Positions 1 through 8,880 of a stretch of DNA of 16,579 nt are shown piece by piece. Made by a program: the position numbers and the translations under genes. Source of the stretch: CBDFLA01 sp965248915 (GTDB lineage: Bacteria > Pseudomonadota > Alphaproteobacteria > M2410). Each line of letters starts with the position of its first letter. The stretch's first letter is position 1. The stretch spans positions 1-16,579 of the forward strand of contig CBDFLA010000002.1 of the NCBI GenBank assembly GCA_965248915.1. Reading direction: 5' to 3'. The notes under the pieces are model-generated. The model searched no databases and was not told the origin of the DNA. It was given only the letters and a program-made list of their open reading frames with translations.

Positions 1-1
1 A

Positions 2-763
2 TGGTTGTCGAAAATGGAGAGTGGAATTGTATCGAATTTTGATCTGTTAAGGGAGGTTGGAAAAATCGAGGACACCTGGCGATCTTTGGGTTTGAGTGCA
101 GCGCTTCTCGATTTGGGATATGTAGACGCTGCGATTGCAGGTGCGGTCGCAAACAGTGGTGACGTCATACGGGCGGGAATTGAGAGCATTGGTGTTGGAA
201 AAGGTGGCGTGGTCTCTGGGTATTTCCTTTTGGTCCTACCCAATAGGGTGATTGCCTTTGCTGATTGTGCGGTAACGCCTGATCCTTCTGCCGAGCAACT
301 CGCACGAATTGCGATCGATACCGCCCGAAGCTATGAGACTCTAATGGATGAGAGGCCGTTGGTGGCTATGCTATCGTTCTCAACGCTAGGGAGCTCATCC
401 CACAAAAAAGTTAGTAAGGTTAGGCATGCGCTGAGCATAGCACGTGACATGAACCCGGACTTGGCAATTGATGGTGAACTTCAATTCGATGCGGCGTTTG
501 AACCTGGTGTTGCTCAGAAAAAAGCGCCAAAGTCACCGGTTGCCGGACGAGCGAATGTCTTTATATTCCCCGATTTGCAGTCGGCTAATATCGGCTATAA
601 GTTGGCTGAACGAATAGGCAAAGTGCATGCCGTCGGTCCAATATTGCAGGGACTGAGGCTGCCTTGGATGGACCTGTCCAGAGGTTGTTCGGCCGATGAC
701 ATAGTTGATGTTGCCTTTGTCGCAGCATGTATTTCTCGCGTAAAGAAAATGAACAATCCTTAG
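2..763 (+). CDS. pta: Phosphate acetyltransferase, C-terminal part (5' end outside window)
   Basis: Interconverts acetyl-CoA plus phosphate and acetyl phosphate plus CoA (a phosphate butyryltransferase-like paralogue is possible). The reading frame is open to the left edge, so the start lies outside the window. The family is usually about 320-340 residues and only about 250 are visible. Family landmarks are clear: a FADCAVTPDPSAEQLA segment, a VAMLSFSTLGSSSHKK loop, DGELQFDAA, KKAPKSPVAGRANVFIFPDL, NIGYKLAERIG, GPILQGL and DLSRGCSADDIV close to the C terminus. A TTG codon at 5 could be read as a start but would remove conserved N-terminal sequence and has no visible ribosome binding site. It lies 12 nt before the nucleotidase gene, so the two are probably co-transcribed. 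A link to acetyl-CoA supply for malate synthase is speculation. No operator like those of the purine genes is seen beside it. Confidence 0.88.
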   Translation, partial: WLSKMESGIVSNFDLLREVGKIEDTWRSLGLSAALLDLGYVDAAIAGAVANSGDVIRAGIESIGVGKGGVVSGYFLLVLPNRVIAFADCAVTPDPSAEQLARIAIDTARSYETLMDERPLVAMLSFSTLGSSSHKKVSKVRHALSIARDMNPDLAIDGELQFDAAFEPGVAQKKAPKSPVAGRANVFIFPDLQSANIGYKLAERIGKVHAVGPILQGLRLPWMDLSRGCSADDIVDVAFVAACISRVKKMNNP

Positions 764-775
764 GAGGTTCAAATC

Positions 776-2425
776 ATGTCCGGAAAACTATCTCACGCCT
801 TAACTTTGATTTTTGTTTGCTTGAATTTTGCGGGATGTGCTGGCCATAGAGTTGCGCCTACATCGAAAGCGGTAACGATTGTTGCGGTCAATGATGTCTA
901 CCGAATATCGGGCGTTGATAATGGCTCGAACGGAGGTATTGCCCGTGTTCGCACGCTTCGTAACGAACTGGAGGGTGAAGGTCATGATGTCATTCTGCTC
1001 CACGCGGGTGATTTTCTTTATCCGTCATTGCTGAGTCGTAAGTTTGATGGTGAGCATATGATTGACGCCCTAAACTACCTGGATGGGACCAGTGGTACTT
1101 TCGATGAGAAATTCGTCGTTACTTTTGGAAACCATGAATTCGACAAATCGAGCTTGAGGGATTCAAGCATTCTGCAAAGTCGCATTGGAGAGTCAGATTT
1201 CACCTGGCTCGGGACCAACATTCGGTTTGCGAATGACAACAATGGCAATCCTCATGTTTCCGGTTCGAACTTAAGGGACCAGGCCTTGTTCGACATGGGT
1301 AAGTTGAAAATTGGTGTGTTTAGCATAACGACGGACGTGAAACACCCGGATTATGTTTCAGCGTTTGCGGATCCAGTTGAGACAGCTCGAGAGGCAACGA
1401 AGAAACTGCGCGATCAGGGAGCAAATTTTGTGATTGGTCTGACCCACCAAGAAATGGGCGCCGATAGGCGCCTCCTTGCAGCATTGAGGTCTGATGGCCC
1501 AGACCTTGTTGTTGGTGGGCATGAGCACAACAGGCAGATGGAGAAGATTCAGGGACGGAAAATTGTCAAAGCGGATGCGGATGCTCGGTCGGCCGCGGTT
1601 ATTCGCGTGAAGAAAAGGTGGTTTGGCAGGCCGAAGGTCTCAGTAGAGTTTCGAATGTTGAACTCTGTCGTCCAGCCCGATCCAACAATTGTCAATGTAA
1701 CTCGAAATTGGCAACAAAAATTCTCAACCCTATTCTGTCAACAAGCGGGGTCGACGCCGGACTGTTTGGATTTGCCTATTGGACGGACGCAAGTAGAACT
1801 TGTTGGTGAAGAATTGGAGATTAGAAGGTTTGAAACAAATCTTGGCAATTGGGTTGCCGATGAAGCACTGAAGGCATTTTCAAGCCGGGGTGCGCAGGTG
1901 GCTTTTGTGAATTCAGGAAGCTTGCGGCTCAATCAGAATATTCCTGCCGGTGCCGAGATTTCTGAAAGACACCTCGCAGAAATTTTTGCCTATCCAAGTC
2001 CAATGTCATTGATCGAGATCAGTGGTGCGACGTTGACGGAAATACTAGAGCATTCTATTGACGAGTGGACCGGGAACGGTTGGTGGCTTCAATTGTCTGG
2101 TGTGGCCTTTCGATTTGACCCAGACGCGGGCACTGTTACGGATCTGACACTTGTGACCCAGGGAGGAAGTCGTTCTATTGCTCCAAGTGACAAACTACTT
2201 GCTGTGACCAACGATTTTCTTCTAAACCCGGCTTATGGGCAAGATGGTTACACCATGATTGCGCCGTCCAATCGAGTTGACCCAGCAGCGCCAAGACCAG
2301 ACCTCCGAGATCTCGTTCGGACGACCCTTGCAAACTCAGGGTCAAATGGAATAGCCCCGTCGATTGACGGACGGATTTGCAACACTCAAAGGCCCGGCCC
2401 TTGCCTCGCCGTTACGTCTCCTTGA
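776..2425 (+). CDS. Lipoprotein 5'-nucleotidase / metallophosphatase (UshA-like)
   Basis: Predicted extracytoplasmic phosphoesterase that would dephosphorylate nucleotides so that nucleosides can be imported. The N terminus is a lipoprotein signal: basic start, hydrophobic stretch, then lipobox NFAGC with the lipidated Cys at residue 21. The N-terminal metallophosphoesterase domain shows NDVYR (about 39-43), LLHAGDF (74-80), FGNHEFD (117-123), a GLTHQEM motif and VGGHEHN. The C-terminal 5'-nucleotidase domain shows ETNLGNWVADE, AFVNSGSLR and VTNDFLLNPAYGQDGY. The length of 549 residues fits the UshA family. The first metal motif is NDVY where UshA has NDHH, so one metal ligand is Tyr; this is a recurrent subgroup variant, and exact substrate is uncertain. 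A strong TAGGAGG sits just upstream of the ATG. It follows pta by 12 nt, and its 3' end converges on puuD. Confidence 0.85.
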   Translation: MSGKLSHALTLIFVCLNFAGCAGHRVAPTSKAVTIVAVNDVYRISGVDNGSNGGIARVRTLRNELEGEGHDVILLHAGDFLYPSLLSRKFDGEHMIDALNYLDGTSGTFDEKFVVTFGNHEFDKSSLRDSSILQSRIGESDFTWLGTNIRFANDNNGNPHVSGSNLRDQALFDMGKLKIGVFSITTDVKHPDYVSAFADPVETAREATKKLRDQGANFVIGLTHQEMGADRRLLAALRSDGPDLVVGGHEHNRQMEKIQGRKIVKADADARSAAVIRVKKRWFGRPKVSVEFRMLNSVVQPDPTIVNVTRNWQQKFSTLFCQQAGSTPDCLDLPIGRTQVELVGEELEIRRFETNLGNWVADEALKAFSSRGAQVAFVNSGSLRLNQNIPAGAEISERHLAEIFAYPSPMSLIEISGATLTEILEHSIDEWTGNGWWLQLSGVAFRFDPDAGTVTDLTLVTQGGSRSIAPSDKLLAVTNDFLLNPAYGQDGYTMIAPSNRVDPAAPRPDLRDLVRTTLANSGSNGIAPSIDGRICNTQRPGPCLAVTSP

Positions 2426-2554
2426 TTGTGTGATTGGTCAAAGGGGATGCGGCATAGCCAAATGTAAGTGGGGGGTCTGGAAGCCTCGCACTAACATCAA
2501 ATTGCAAACGAGTCATCTTTACGGAACAATTTTTCCAAACTTGAAGTAACGTCT
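2426..2554. other. Convergent gap between nucleotidase and puuD
   Basis: This 129-base gap lies between two converging genes, where terminators would be expected. Only weak stems are seen (for example GGAA/TTCC around 2523-2536), with no GC-rich hairpin followed by a T tract in either direction. No RNA gene or small open frame with a ribosome binding site is recognised. Confidence 0.4.
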
Positions 2555-3775
2555 TTATGGGTTTGGCTCTCTAAGTTGCGATAATTCATTTTGAGTGAGC
2601 CAAATCCCGAGCAGATCTCTTTCTGACTGCTGCATGCCAGTTTCATTGCCCAAGGGCATGCTATCTGTCCGGATCGCATGTTCAATGACGCGGTCTGAAA
2701 CGGCGAGAGCATCTTTTGCTGTCTCGAGGACAACGCCCATTGGAGGGCCGTCAAAGGACTCATGCGTTGGAATGTTGCTATGGCAGTTGGAGCAGTGTTT
2801 TGTGACGATACTATCAATATGGGCTTCAGAAATTTCAGATGAACTGGAAGAAAGAGTGCGCTGTGATGCCGCGGGCACGGCTGCAACGCCTATCGCTGCG
2901 ACGAAGAGAATAGACCCAACAACCAAGTAGGTCGGGATGATTAGGCCGCGGTGTTTGAGATTGAAGAAGTGTCGAACCGAGATGCCCGCAAGCGCCAACA
3001 TGGTCAAAATGAGCCAATTCAGGTGATGACCAAAAACAATGGGATAATGGGTGCTAATCATCAAGAAAAGTACGGGCAGTGTCATGTAATTGTTATGCAA
3101 TGACCTTTGCTTCGCTTTAAGTCCCAAGTCGGGATCTGGTGTAAGACCGGCAAGCATTGCGTCTACCGACTTTCGCTGATTTGGAATAATCACAAAGAAA
3201 ACATTGGCAACCATGACGGTTCCAATGATTGCGCCCAGATGCACAAAAGCAGCGCGGTCGCTGAATATGCGAAGCAAGAGAATGCCAATGCAAAAAACGA
3301 CAATTGCCCAACTGAGTCCTAGCAGACGATTGTTGGCGTCTGATGGGACTTTTGCACAGTAGGTCATAGATGATCCATGCAAAGACAAAAAATGGCGAGA
3401 CTGCCACCAACCGCGAACATTGGCTCAATTTGTGCCTTTGCAGCACTGGTGAGATAAGTACTTGCCTCCCAATAGTAGATCAAGGCAAAAAGCGCAATGC
3501 CACTGATCCAAGTCGAATATGCCTCCCATTTGAACCAGTGAAGATCTTCTGGCAATTGAGATGGGGCAACGAGGTATTTTGTGTTGTGATAGAATCCGCC
3601 TCCATGAACTGCCCACAAGTCCCCTGCGACTTTCTTGTCGCTTGTTGGCTCAAGTGAGTTGTCGAGCCAAAAAAAATAGAAGGAGGATCCCAATCCAGGC
3701 AATCCCAGCCACCAAATGAAACCACCGGAGGGCGAGATTCATCCAAGTATCAAAGTCTATTGCTATCGATATCAT
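2555..3775 (-). pseudogene. puuD: Urate oxidase PuuD (membrane urate hydroxylase with cytochrome c domain), frameshifted as sequenced
   Basis: PuuD oxidises urate to 5-hydroxyisourate in the inner membrane and passes electrons to its own c-type heme. Read conceptually the protein is about 405 residues, the family's normal length: N-terminal hydrophobic part with LRWFHLVAGIAWIG and SSFYFFWLDNSLEP, then DLWAVHGGGFYH, HWFKWEAY, further membrane segments with IIPNQR and HNNYMTLPVLFLMIS, and a C-terminal cytochrome c domain with CSNCH and a Met of SMPLGN as probable axial ligand. The gene is split over three frames by three single-base insertions, at 3689-3691 (minus-strand GGG), 3387-3392 (T6) and 3345-3347 (CCC). 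Removing one base at each gives continuous family-like protein, and the start (ATG 3775) and stop are in the same phase. The start at 3775 has an in-frame stop just before it and no clear ribosome binding site. It lies 49 nt after aceB. It is either a recent pseudogene or the product of homopolymer sequencing errors. Confidence 0.85.
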
Positions 3776-3824
3776 TGCTTAGAACCATTGTTTTGAAATG
3801 ATAGGGTTGAGACGTTACTCTGCT

Positions 3825-5411
3825 TCAAGGAGGCGCAAAATACGCCTTTGTTGTAAGGAACTCGTCAATATCGTTACTCAACGTCATCTCGAGAAGAAGT
3901 TCGACAGAGTCGCTGAGTGACTGCTTAAAAGCGCCAAGGAAATCTTCGTCCTGACGAAGTTTGTCACTCTCCGCTTCGACCAACTCTTGAATGAGTTCAG
4001 AGGAGACGATCTGGCCATTGTCCAAAACCGCCGAGTGATGACGCCATTGCCATATTTGGGTGCGGGAAATCTCAGCTGTTGCAGCGTCTTCCATCAGATG
4101 GCGAATAGGCACGCACCCAAAACCGGACAACCAAGCAGAAATGTAGTGCAAGGCGACACTTATGTTCTTGCGCAATCCAGCTTCGGTGATTGACCCTACT
4201 GGGACTTGCAGTAGATCGTCGGCCGAGTAAGTTGTTTCGCGACGTTCAGTGTTAATCTGATTGGCGGTCGGCATTAGTGAGTCAAAGATTTTTTTCGCAT
4301 TGGCGATAAGCCCCGGGTGCGCAACCCAGGTACCGTCATGACCGTCTTTAGCCTCGCGGGTCTTGTCTTGTTGAAATCGCTCCATTGCAGCGTGGTTGGC
4401 TTGGTCATCGTTCTTGATTGGGATCTGAGCTGCCATGCCACCCATTGCGTGGGCGCCGCGGCGATGGCAGGTCTGAATAAGAAGCTTGCTGTAGGTGCGC
4501 AGGAATGGTTGCCCCATGTTCACCTGATCTCGATCGGGTAGAACAAATTCCTTCCTCTGCGCATGCCGTTTAATGTAGTTGAAAATATAGTCCCAGCGAC
4601 CACAATTGAGCCCCACTATATGATTGCGCAATGCATGTAGGATCTCGTCCATCTGAAAGGCAGCTGTAATTGTCTCGATCAGAACCGTGACCCTAATTGT
4701 GCCGGGGCTCAACCCGAGATAAGACTCAGCAAATTCAATGACCTCGGACCATAGACACGCCTCCTCGTAGCACTCCAACTTTGGCAAATACAAATAAGGA
4801 CCGGTGCCGCGCGCGACCAGTTCTTTGGCGTTCGATATTACGAACGTTCCGAAATCAAAGAAGGCCGCCGACACCGGCCGCCCGCTAGCTAGAACGTGTG
4901 CCTCGGTCATATGTAAGCCACGCGGTCGAACTATGAGTACACACTTGTCATTTGTGAGGTGATAAGACTTTCCTGTCTCTGGAGTTGTGGGGTCTAGTCT
5001 CCGCCTTACGGCATCGGCGAGGTTGACATGTCCCGCAACTATGTTCTCCCAACTAGGTGTGCAAGAGTCCTCGAAGTCTGCCATAAATGCGTTGGCATCC
5101 GAGTTGAGTGCATTGATAATCATTTTCCGATCCACAGGTCCGGTAATTTCGACCCGTCGATCTTGAAGATCTGCTGGTGCCTCCCGAATACGCCAATCCG
5201 ATTTTCGCAGACCCTCGGTATCTGATCGGAAGTCAAGCCGCTCGCCACCGGTGAGCCGATCTTGAACCATGCCCCGTTCAGTCATCAATTGTGTTCGGGT
5301 GTTACCAAACTGGGCCTCCAATTCGGCGACGAAGGCGAGCGCTTCGTTATTGAGAATCTCATTTGACCTTGCCACATTCGATTTTGCGGCCTTTATGTTG
5401 GGAGTGTTCAT
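3825..5411 (-). CDS. aceB: Malate synthase A
   Basis: Condenses glyoxylate with acetyl-CoA to malate in the cytoplasm. It is a 528-residue protein of malate synthase A length. Visible motifs include ADFEDSCTPSWEN, IVRPRGLHMTEAH (the Arg region of the active site), LPKLECYEEACLWSEV, then LIETITAAFQMDEILHALRN running into GLNCGRWDYIF. The Glu of LIET and the Asp of GRWD have the same 28-residue spacing as the Mg-binding pair of the E. coli enzyme. Later come MGGMAAQIPIKND and DGTWVAHPGL. ATG 5411 is chosen because AAGGA lies 7 nt upstream; a GTG at 5429 would extend the protein by 6 residues but has no ribosome binding site and overlaps the operator. No isocitrate lyase is next to it. Its position between xdhC and puuD, and its operator, suggest it serves glyoxylate released from ureidoglycolate rather than the glyoxylate shunt. 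Confidence 0.95.
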   Translation of the reverse strand: MNTPNIKAAKSNVARSNEILNNEALAFVAELEAQFGNTRTQLMTERGMVQDRLTGGERLDFRSDTEGLRKSDWRIREAPADLQDRRVEITGPVDRKMIINALNSDANAFMADFEDSCTPSWENIVAGHVNLADAVRRRLDPTTPETGKSYHLTNDKCVLIVRPRGLHMTEAHVLASGRPVSAAFFDFGTFVISNAKELVARGTGPYLYLPKLECYEEACLWSEVIEFAESYLGLSPGTIRVTVLIETITAAFQMDEILHALRNHIVGLNCGRWDYIFNYIKRHAQRKEFVLPDRDQVNMGQPFLRTYSKLLIQTCHRRGAHAMGGMAAQIPIKNDDQANHAAMERFQQDKTREAKDGHDGTWVAHPGLIANAKKIFDSLMPTANQINTERRETTYSADDLLQVPVGSITEAGLRKNISVALHYISAWLSGFGCVPIRHLMEDAATAEISRTQIWQWRHHSAVLDNGQIVSSELIQELVEAESDKLRQDEDFLGAFKQSLSDSVELLLEMTLSNDIDEFLTTKAYFAPP

Positions 5412-5428
5412 CCACAGTTCCTTTGACA

Positions 5429-5442
5429 CTTAAACGTTTAAG
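5429..5442. promoter_or_regulatory. Predicted operator, perfect palindrome upstream of aceB-puuD
   Basis: CTTAAACGTTTAAG is a perfect 14-bp palindrome with a central CG, ending 17 nt before the aceB ATG. The flank continues the match: ACACTTAAACGTTTAAG here against ACACTGAAACGTTTAAG at the uraH/puuE gap. Central-CG palindromes of this type are typical of LacI-family regulators; the regulator itself is not in the window. Its position close to the start codon suggests repression. No confident -10 or -35 can be named for aceB. Confidence 0.7.
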
Positions 5443-5502
5443 CACTAACACATCGATATTTGTTTGCATAGCCTGGTGATTAGTTCGTCGGAAATCACTG
5501 TG

Positions 5503-6540
5503 TCAGGGCCCGCCAAGCAATCCTTCGGCGAGAAGGTGGCCGGTGATCGAAACAGCTATTGCCGCCGGTTCTTTGCCCGGAATGGCACTTAATCCTATTG
5601 GTGAGTGGAGTTTCGCAATTTGCGATTGGTCAAGTCCATCGTCTCTCAGGCGTGCGCGGAACCGAGCAGCTTTTGTCTCTGAGCCAATAAGACCGCAGAA
5701 TCCAAAATTGTGATGCTCAAGAATGGTTCTTACCAGAAGGTAGTCCAATGGATGGCTGTGCGTCATGACGAGGAAGTTTGTTAGATTGTTCATGTGCAAG
5801 ACTGTTTCCACTGGGTCGTCTGTCCAGAGCGTCGACAGTGAACCCGGCGAGGCCTTTGATAGAAAGCCTTCGCGAGAGTCGATCCAGATTATGTTCGGCT
5901 CAAATGGCAAGAGCGCATTGACAAGCGCTTTTCCGACAGGACCCGCGCCGTAGATTGCATACCTCGGATCTTTGCATTGAGTTCTTTCAACAAAGTATCC
6001 AGAGAGCGGTGCGCCGATGGGAGTTTCTTGTAGAGTATTGTTGTCAACCCAACCTTCGATAGCAGTTGAATCATTAGTCATGGAATGATTAGAGTTTGAC
6101 AATTGGGAAGTTAGACCTTTTGGATCTTCAACAACGGTATGTGTTGTCTGGTTTGCCTCCAACCTTGTGACGAAGTAGCTTTTGAGATGCGTCTCTTCTT
6201 TTGCAGTTGCCAATTTCGCTAGGTGTGAAATATCCTTTCTTGTGAAAACTTCAAACAAGATGTCGACTTGCCCGCCGCAGCACTGATCCAACAGTGGACC
6301 AAGTGAGTAGGTCTGCAACCAACTCTTGGTTTGGCATGCGTTAAGGGTTTCTCGGGCTTTGCTTGTGGCTTCAAACTCAAATGTTCCTCCACCGATTGTT
6401 CCGATCGTGTTTGAGGGCAGGACGACCATGCGCGTGCCGATATCTCTCGGTGTCGATCCGCGCGTTTTCACGATTGTGAGGAGGGCGACCGCCTTTTCGG
6501 ATGTTAGAACGTCGGTCAGAACTTGAGGCCAATTTCTCAT
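5503..6540 (-). CDS. xdhC: Xanthine dehydrogenase accessory protein XdhC
   Basis: Binds and sulfurates the molybdenum cofactor and delivers it to XdhB; it is not part of the finished enzyme. About 345 residues. The N-terminal XdhC/CoxI domain shows VKTRGSTPRDIGTRM, GTIGGGTFE and the conserved QCCGGQVDILFE. The C-terminal Rossmann-like XdhC domain starts around YAIYGAGPVGKALVNALLPF, followed by VMTHSHPLDYLL and FCGLIGSETKAARFR and ending near GKEPAAIAVSITGHLLA. ATG 6540, 17 nt after the xdhB stop, is preferred. A longer frame back to 6648 would overlap xdhB by about 90 bases and add a basic, non-family N terminus. Ribosome binding site is weak (GGATG about 10 nt upstream). It is the last gene of the uraH-xdhABC run. 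Confidence 0.9.
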   Translation of the reverse strand: MRNWPQVLTDVLTSEKAVALLTIVKTRGSTPRDIGTRMVVLPSNTIGTIGGGTFEFEATSKARETLNACQTKSWLQTYSLGPLLDQCCGGQVDILFEVFTRKDISHLAKLATAKEETHLKSYFVTRLEANQTTHTVVEDPKGLTSQLSNSNHSMTNDSTAIEGWVDNNTLQETPIGAPLSGYFVERTQCKDPRYAIYGAGPVGKALVNALLPFEPNIIWIDSREGFLSKASPGSLSTLWTDDPVETVLHMNNLTNFLVMTHSHPLDYLLVRTILEHHNFGFCGLIGSETKAARFRARLRDDGLDQSQIAKLHSPIGLSAIPGKEPAAIAVSITGHLLAEGLLGGP

Positions 6541-6557
6541 CGAACGACATCCAAGGG

Positions 6558-8879
6558 TTAGGCAGACGACTCTATGGCGTGGAGAACATTCTCTGGCGTT
6601 GCCGGTGCCTCGAGATTTGGGAACACTTTGTAGTTGAGGGCACCGCAAACAGCATCAGTCAGTGCCGAGTGCACCGATATGGCCAACATCAAGGGCGGTT
6701 CGCCGACAGCCTTTGATCGATAGATAGTTTCGACTTTGTTGCGACCATGTGGCCATAGCCCGATATTCATGATTGGGGGTCGGTCGCGAGAGGTTGGAAT
6801 CTTGTACGTTGACGGTGCGTGCGTGAGAAGTCGTCCGTCATCATCGTAGATCAACTCTTCCGATGTCAGCCATCCCATCCCCTGAACAAATCCTCCTTCA
6901 ATTTGACCGAGATCTATTGCTGGATTAAGCGACTTTCCGACATCATGGAGGATGTCGACTCGAAGAATTCTAGATTCACCTGTCAGGCTGTCGATGAGGA
7001 CTTCAGATACTGCGGCACCGTAGGCGAAATAGTAAAAAGGGCTGCCGCGTTGTTTGGAGCGGTCAAAGTGTATTTTCGGGGTCTTATAGAATCCGGTACT
7101 TGAGAGCGATACTCTTGCCAAATAGGCCTGGTCAACTAACTCGGAAAACTCGATCGCCTGGGCGCCGACATGCAAAAAGCCATTTTCGAAGGAGATGTGC
7201 TCGGGCGCACAGTCAAAGGTCCTTGAAGCAAACTGAATCAAACGGTTACGTATTGTTTCCGCGGCTGCTTTGGCCGCCATTCCGTTCAGATCCGAACCAG
7301 AAGATGCTGCTGTCGCTGATGTATTGGGAACTTTGTCTGTGCGCGCCGATGTGATCTTTATCCGATCAAGTTCAACACCAAATTCGTCTGCGACTACCTG
7401 AGCGACTTTGATATTTAGTCCCTGACCCATTTCGGTTCCACCGTGGTTCAATTGGATCGAACCGTCGCGAAAGATATGGATGAGGGCGCCAGCTTGATTC
7501 AAATGTGTCGTTGTAAACGATATGCCGAACTTGACTGGCGTGAGCGCTATACCTTTCTTTAGGAATTCGTTTTCTTGATTGAACCTCCGCGTGCCTGCAC
7601 GACGAACCCGATAGTCCGAGTCGATCAGTAGTGTCGATATGAGTTGCTCGCTCACGGAATCTTCGACGGTCTGATGGTAAGGCGTAATATTTCGTGGTGC
7701 CGCGCCGTACAAATTGGCAAGGCGAACATCTATGGGGTCTTTCTGCAGTGAAAATGCTGCATGGTCGATCACTCTCTCAATGGCAAAAATGCCTTGCGGC
7801 CCACCGAAGCCGCGAAAAGCTGTGTTGGAAACTGTATGAGTTCGATATCGGTTCGAGGTGATCTCGGCGTTCTTCAAGAAATAGGCGTTGTCTGCATGAA
7901 ACATGGCGCGATCGTTTATTGCAGGGGAGAGGTCTGTCGAATGACCACAACGTGAAGACAATTCGAGAGAGAGTGCCTCGATGCGTCCTTCATCATCAAA
8001 CCCGCACTCGTAGCCGAACTCGAAATCGTGACGCTTGCCGGTTAGGGTCATATCGACGTCACGATCTAGGCAGAATTTGGCTGGGCGGCCAGTTACTTTC
8101 GCTGCAATTGCCGCAATCGCGGCGATATGTGCGGGTTGAGTTTCTTTGCCGCCAAATCCACCTCCCATTCGGCGCACTTCGACGGTGACTGCATGGTGGG
8201 GAACACCGAGAACTCTAGCCAAAACCTGTTGTACTTCTGTTGGGGCTTGAGTAGAGGAGATCACATGCATGTCACCGTCTTCTTGGGGTAGGGCGATGGC
8301 CTTTTGGGTCTCAAGATAGAAATGGTCTTGACCACCGATTGTCCCGGAACCGCTAATGCGATTTGCCGTTGTCATTAGTGCGTTCTTGGCGTCACCCAAG
8401 CGCAATGTTTGTTGGGCCTCAATGGTTGAATTCTTGAGGCGTGCATCCTCGATTTTCAGGATATGTGGCTTGCATTTGTAGCTGACCCTTGCTTTTTTTG
8501 AGGCTGAGACAGCGGCGCCAACGTCTGTGGCAACGACAGCGAAAATTGATTGTCCAACATAGCTTACAACGTCGGATGCGAAGATGGGGTCGTCGCCGGC
8601 GAAGGGACTAGCATCATTAACTGACGGTATGTCCTTCGCTGTAAGCACGGCGACGACCCCCGGGGAGGAGCTCACAGAATCCAATCTCATGTCCACTATT
8701 TCGGCGTGGGCATGTTCGCTTTGACCGACGTGAACAAAAACTGTGTCCTCGGGTATCGCCAGGTCATCGACAAAAATGGCCTTGCCGGTCACATGTTTTG
8801 CAGCACTGTCATGAGTGATCGATTGATGTACCGATGAGGTCTTCTGTGAGCTGGCAGAGTCAGATTTTACCTCAGACAT
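6558..8879 (-). CDS. xdhB: Xanthine dehydrogenase, molybdenum-binding subunit
   Basis: Large catalytic subunit that hydroxylates hypoxanthine to xanthine and xanthine to urate; partner of XdhA in an (AB)2 cytoplasmic enzyme. 773 residues, the normal size. Active-site residues known from the Rhodobacter capsulatus and bovine enzymes are all present: the substrate-binding Glu in GGGFGGKE (239-246, Glu246), the substrate-orienting Arg in FRGFGGPQ (Arg356) and the catalytic base Glu in AVGEPPL (Glu727). Other cofactor-binding stretches include GQDHFYLETQ, HGGTEMGQGL and ATAASSGSDLNG. These residues support a true xanthine dehydrogenase rather than an aldehyde or CO dehydrogenase. It starts one base after the xdhA stop codon, with GAGGA in the xdhA end as ribosome binding site, so the two subunits are probably translationally coupled. 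Confidence 0.96.
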   Translation of the reverse strand: MSEVKSDSASSQKTSSVHQSITHDSAAKHVTGKAIFVDDLAIPEDTVFVHVGQSEHAHAEIVDMRLDSVSSSPGVVAVLTAKDIPSVNDASPFAGDDPIFASDVVSYVGQSIFAVVATDVGAAVSASKKARVSYKCKPHILKIEDARLKNSTIEAQQTLRLGDAKNALMTTANRISGSGTIGGQDHFYLETQKAIALPQEDGDMHVISSTQAPTEVQQVLARVLGVPHHAVTVEVRRMGGGFGGKETQPAHIAAIAAIAAKVTGRPAKFCLDRDVDMTLTGKRHDFEFGYECGFDDEGRIEALSLELSSRCGHSTDLSPAINDRAMFHADNAYFLKNAEITSNRYRTHTVSNTAFRGFGGPQGIFAIERVIDHAAFSLQKDPIDVRLANLYGAAPRNITPYHQTVEDSVSEQLISTLLIDSDYRVRRAGTRRFNQENEFLKKGIALTPVKFGISFTTTHLNQAGALIHIFRDGSIQLNHGGTEMGQGLNIKVAQVVADEFGVELDRIKITSARTDKVPNTSATAASSGSDLNGMAAKAAAETIRNRLIQFASRTFDCAPEHISFENGFLHVGAQAIEFSELVDQAYLARVSLSSTGFYKTPKIHFDRSKQRGSPFYYFAYGAAVSEVLIDSLTGESRILRVDILHDVGKSLNPAIDLGQIEGGFVQGMGWLTSEELIYDDDGRLLTHAPSTYKIPTSRDRPPIMNIGLWPHGRNKVETIYRSKAVGEPPLMLAISVHSALTDAVCGALNYKVFPNLEAPATPENVLHAIESSA

Positions 8880-8880
8880 G

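Noticed and set aside
2535..2566. CCAAAC ... GTTTGG stem as a terminator for the converging genes
   Set aside because: Only six AT-rich pairs with a 20-base loop, it overlaps the puuD end, and no T tract follows.
3345..3691. Programmed +1 frameshifting in puuD (shift sites follow GGG, TTT and CCC codons)
   Set aside because: Three separate programmed shifts within about 120 codons would make full-length protein very rare, and no stimulatory context such as a stop or slow codon at each shift is evident. Homopolymer errors or ordinary mutation explain the data better.
5412..5429. GTG 5429 as the aceB start
   Set aside because: No ribosome binding site, and it falls on the operator; ATG 5411 has AAGGA at good spacing.
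6541..6648. N-terminal extension of xdhC back to 6648
   Set aside because: It would overlap xdhB extensively and encodes a basic Cys/Arg-rich stretch unlike the family; the XdhC-like sequence begins at ATG 6540.
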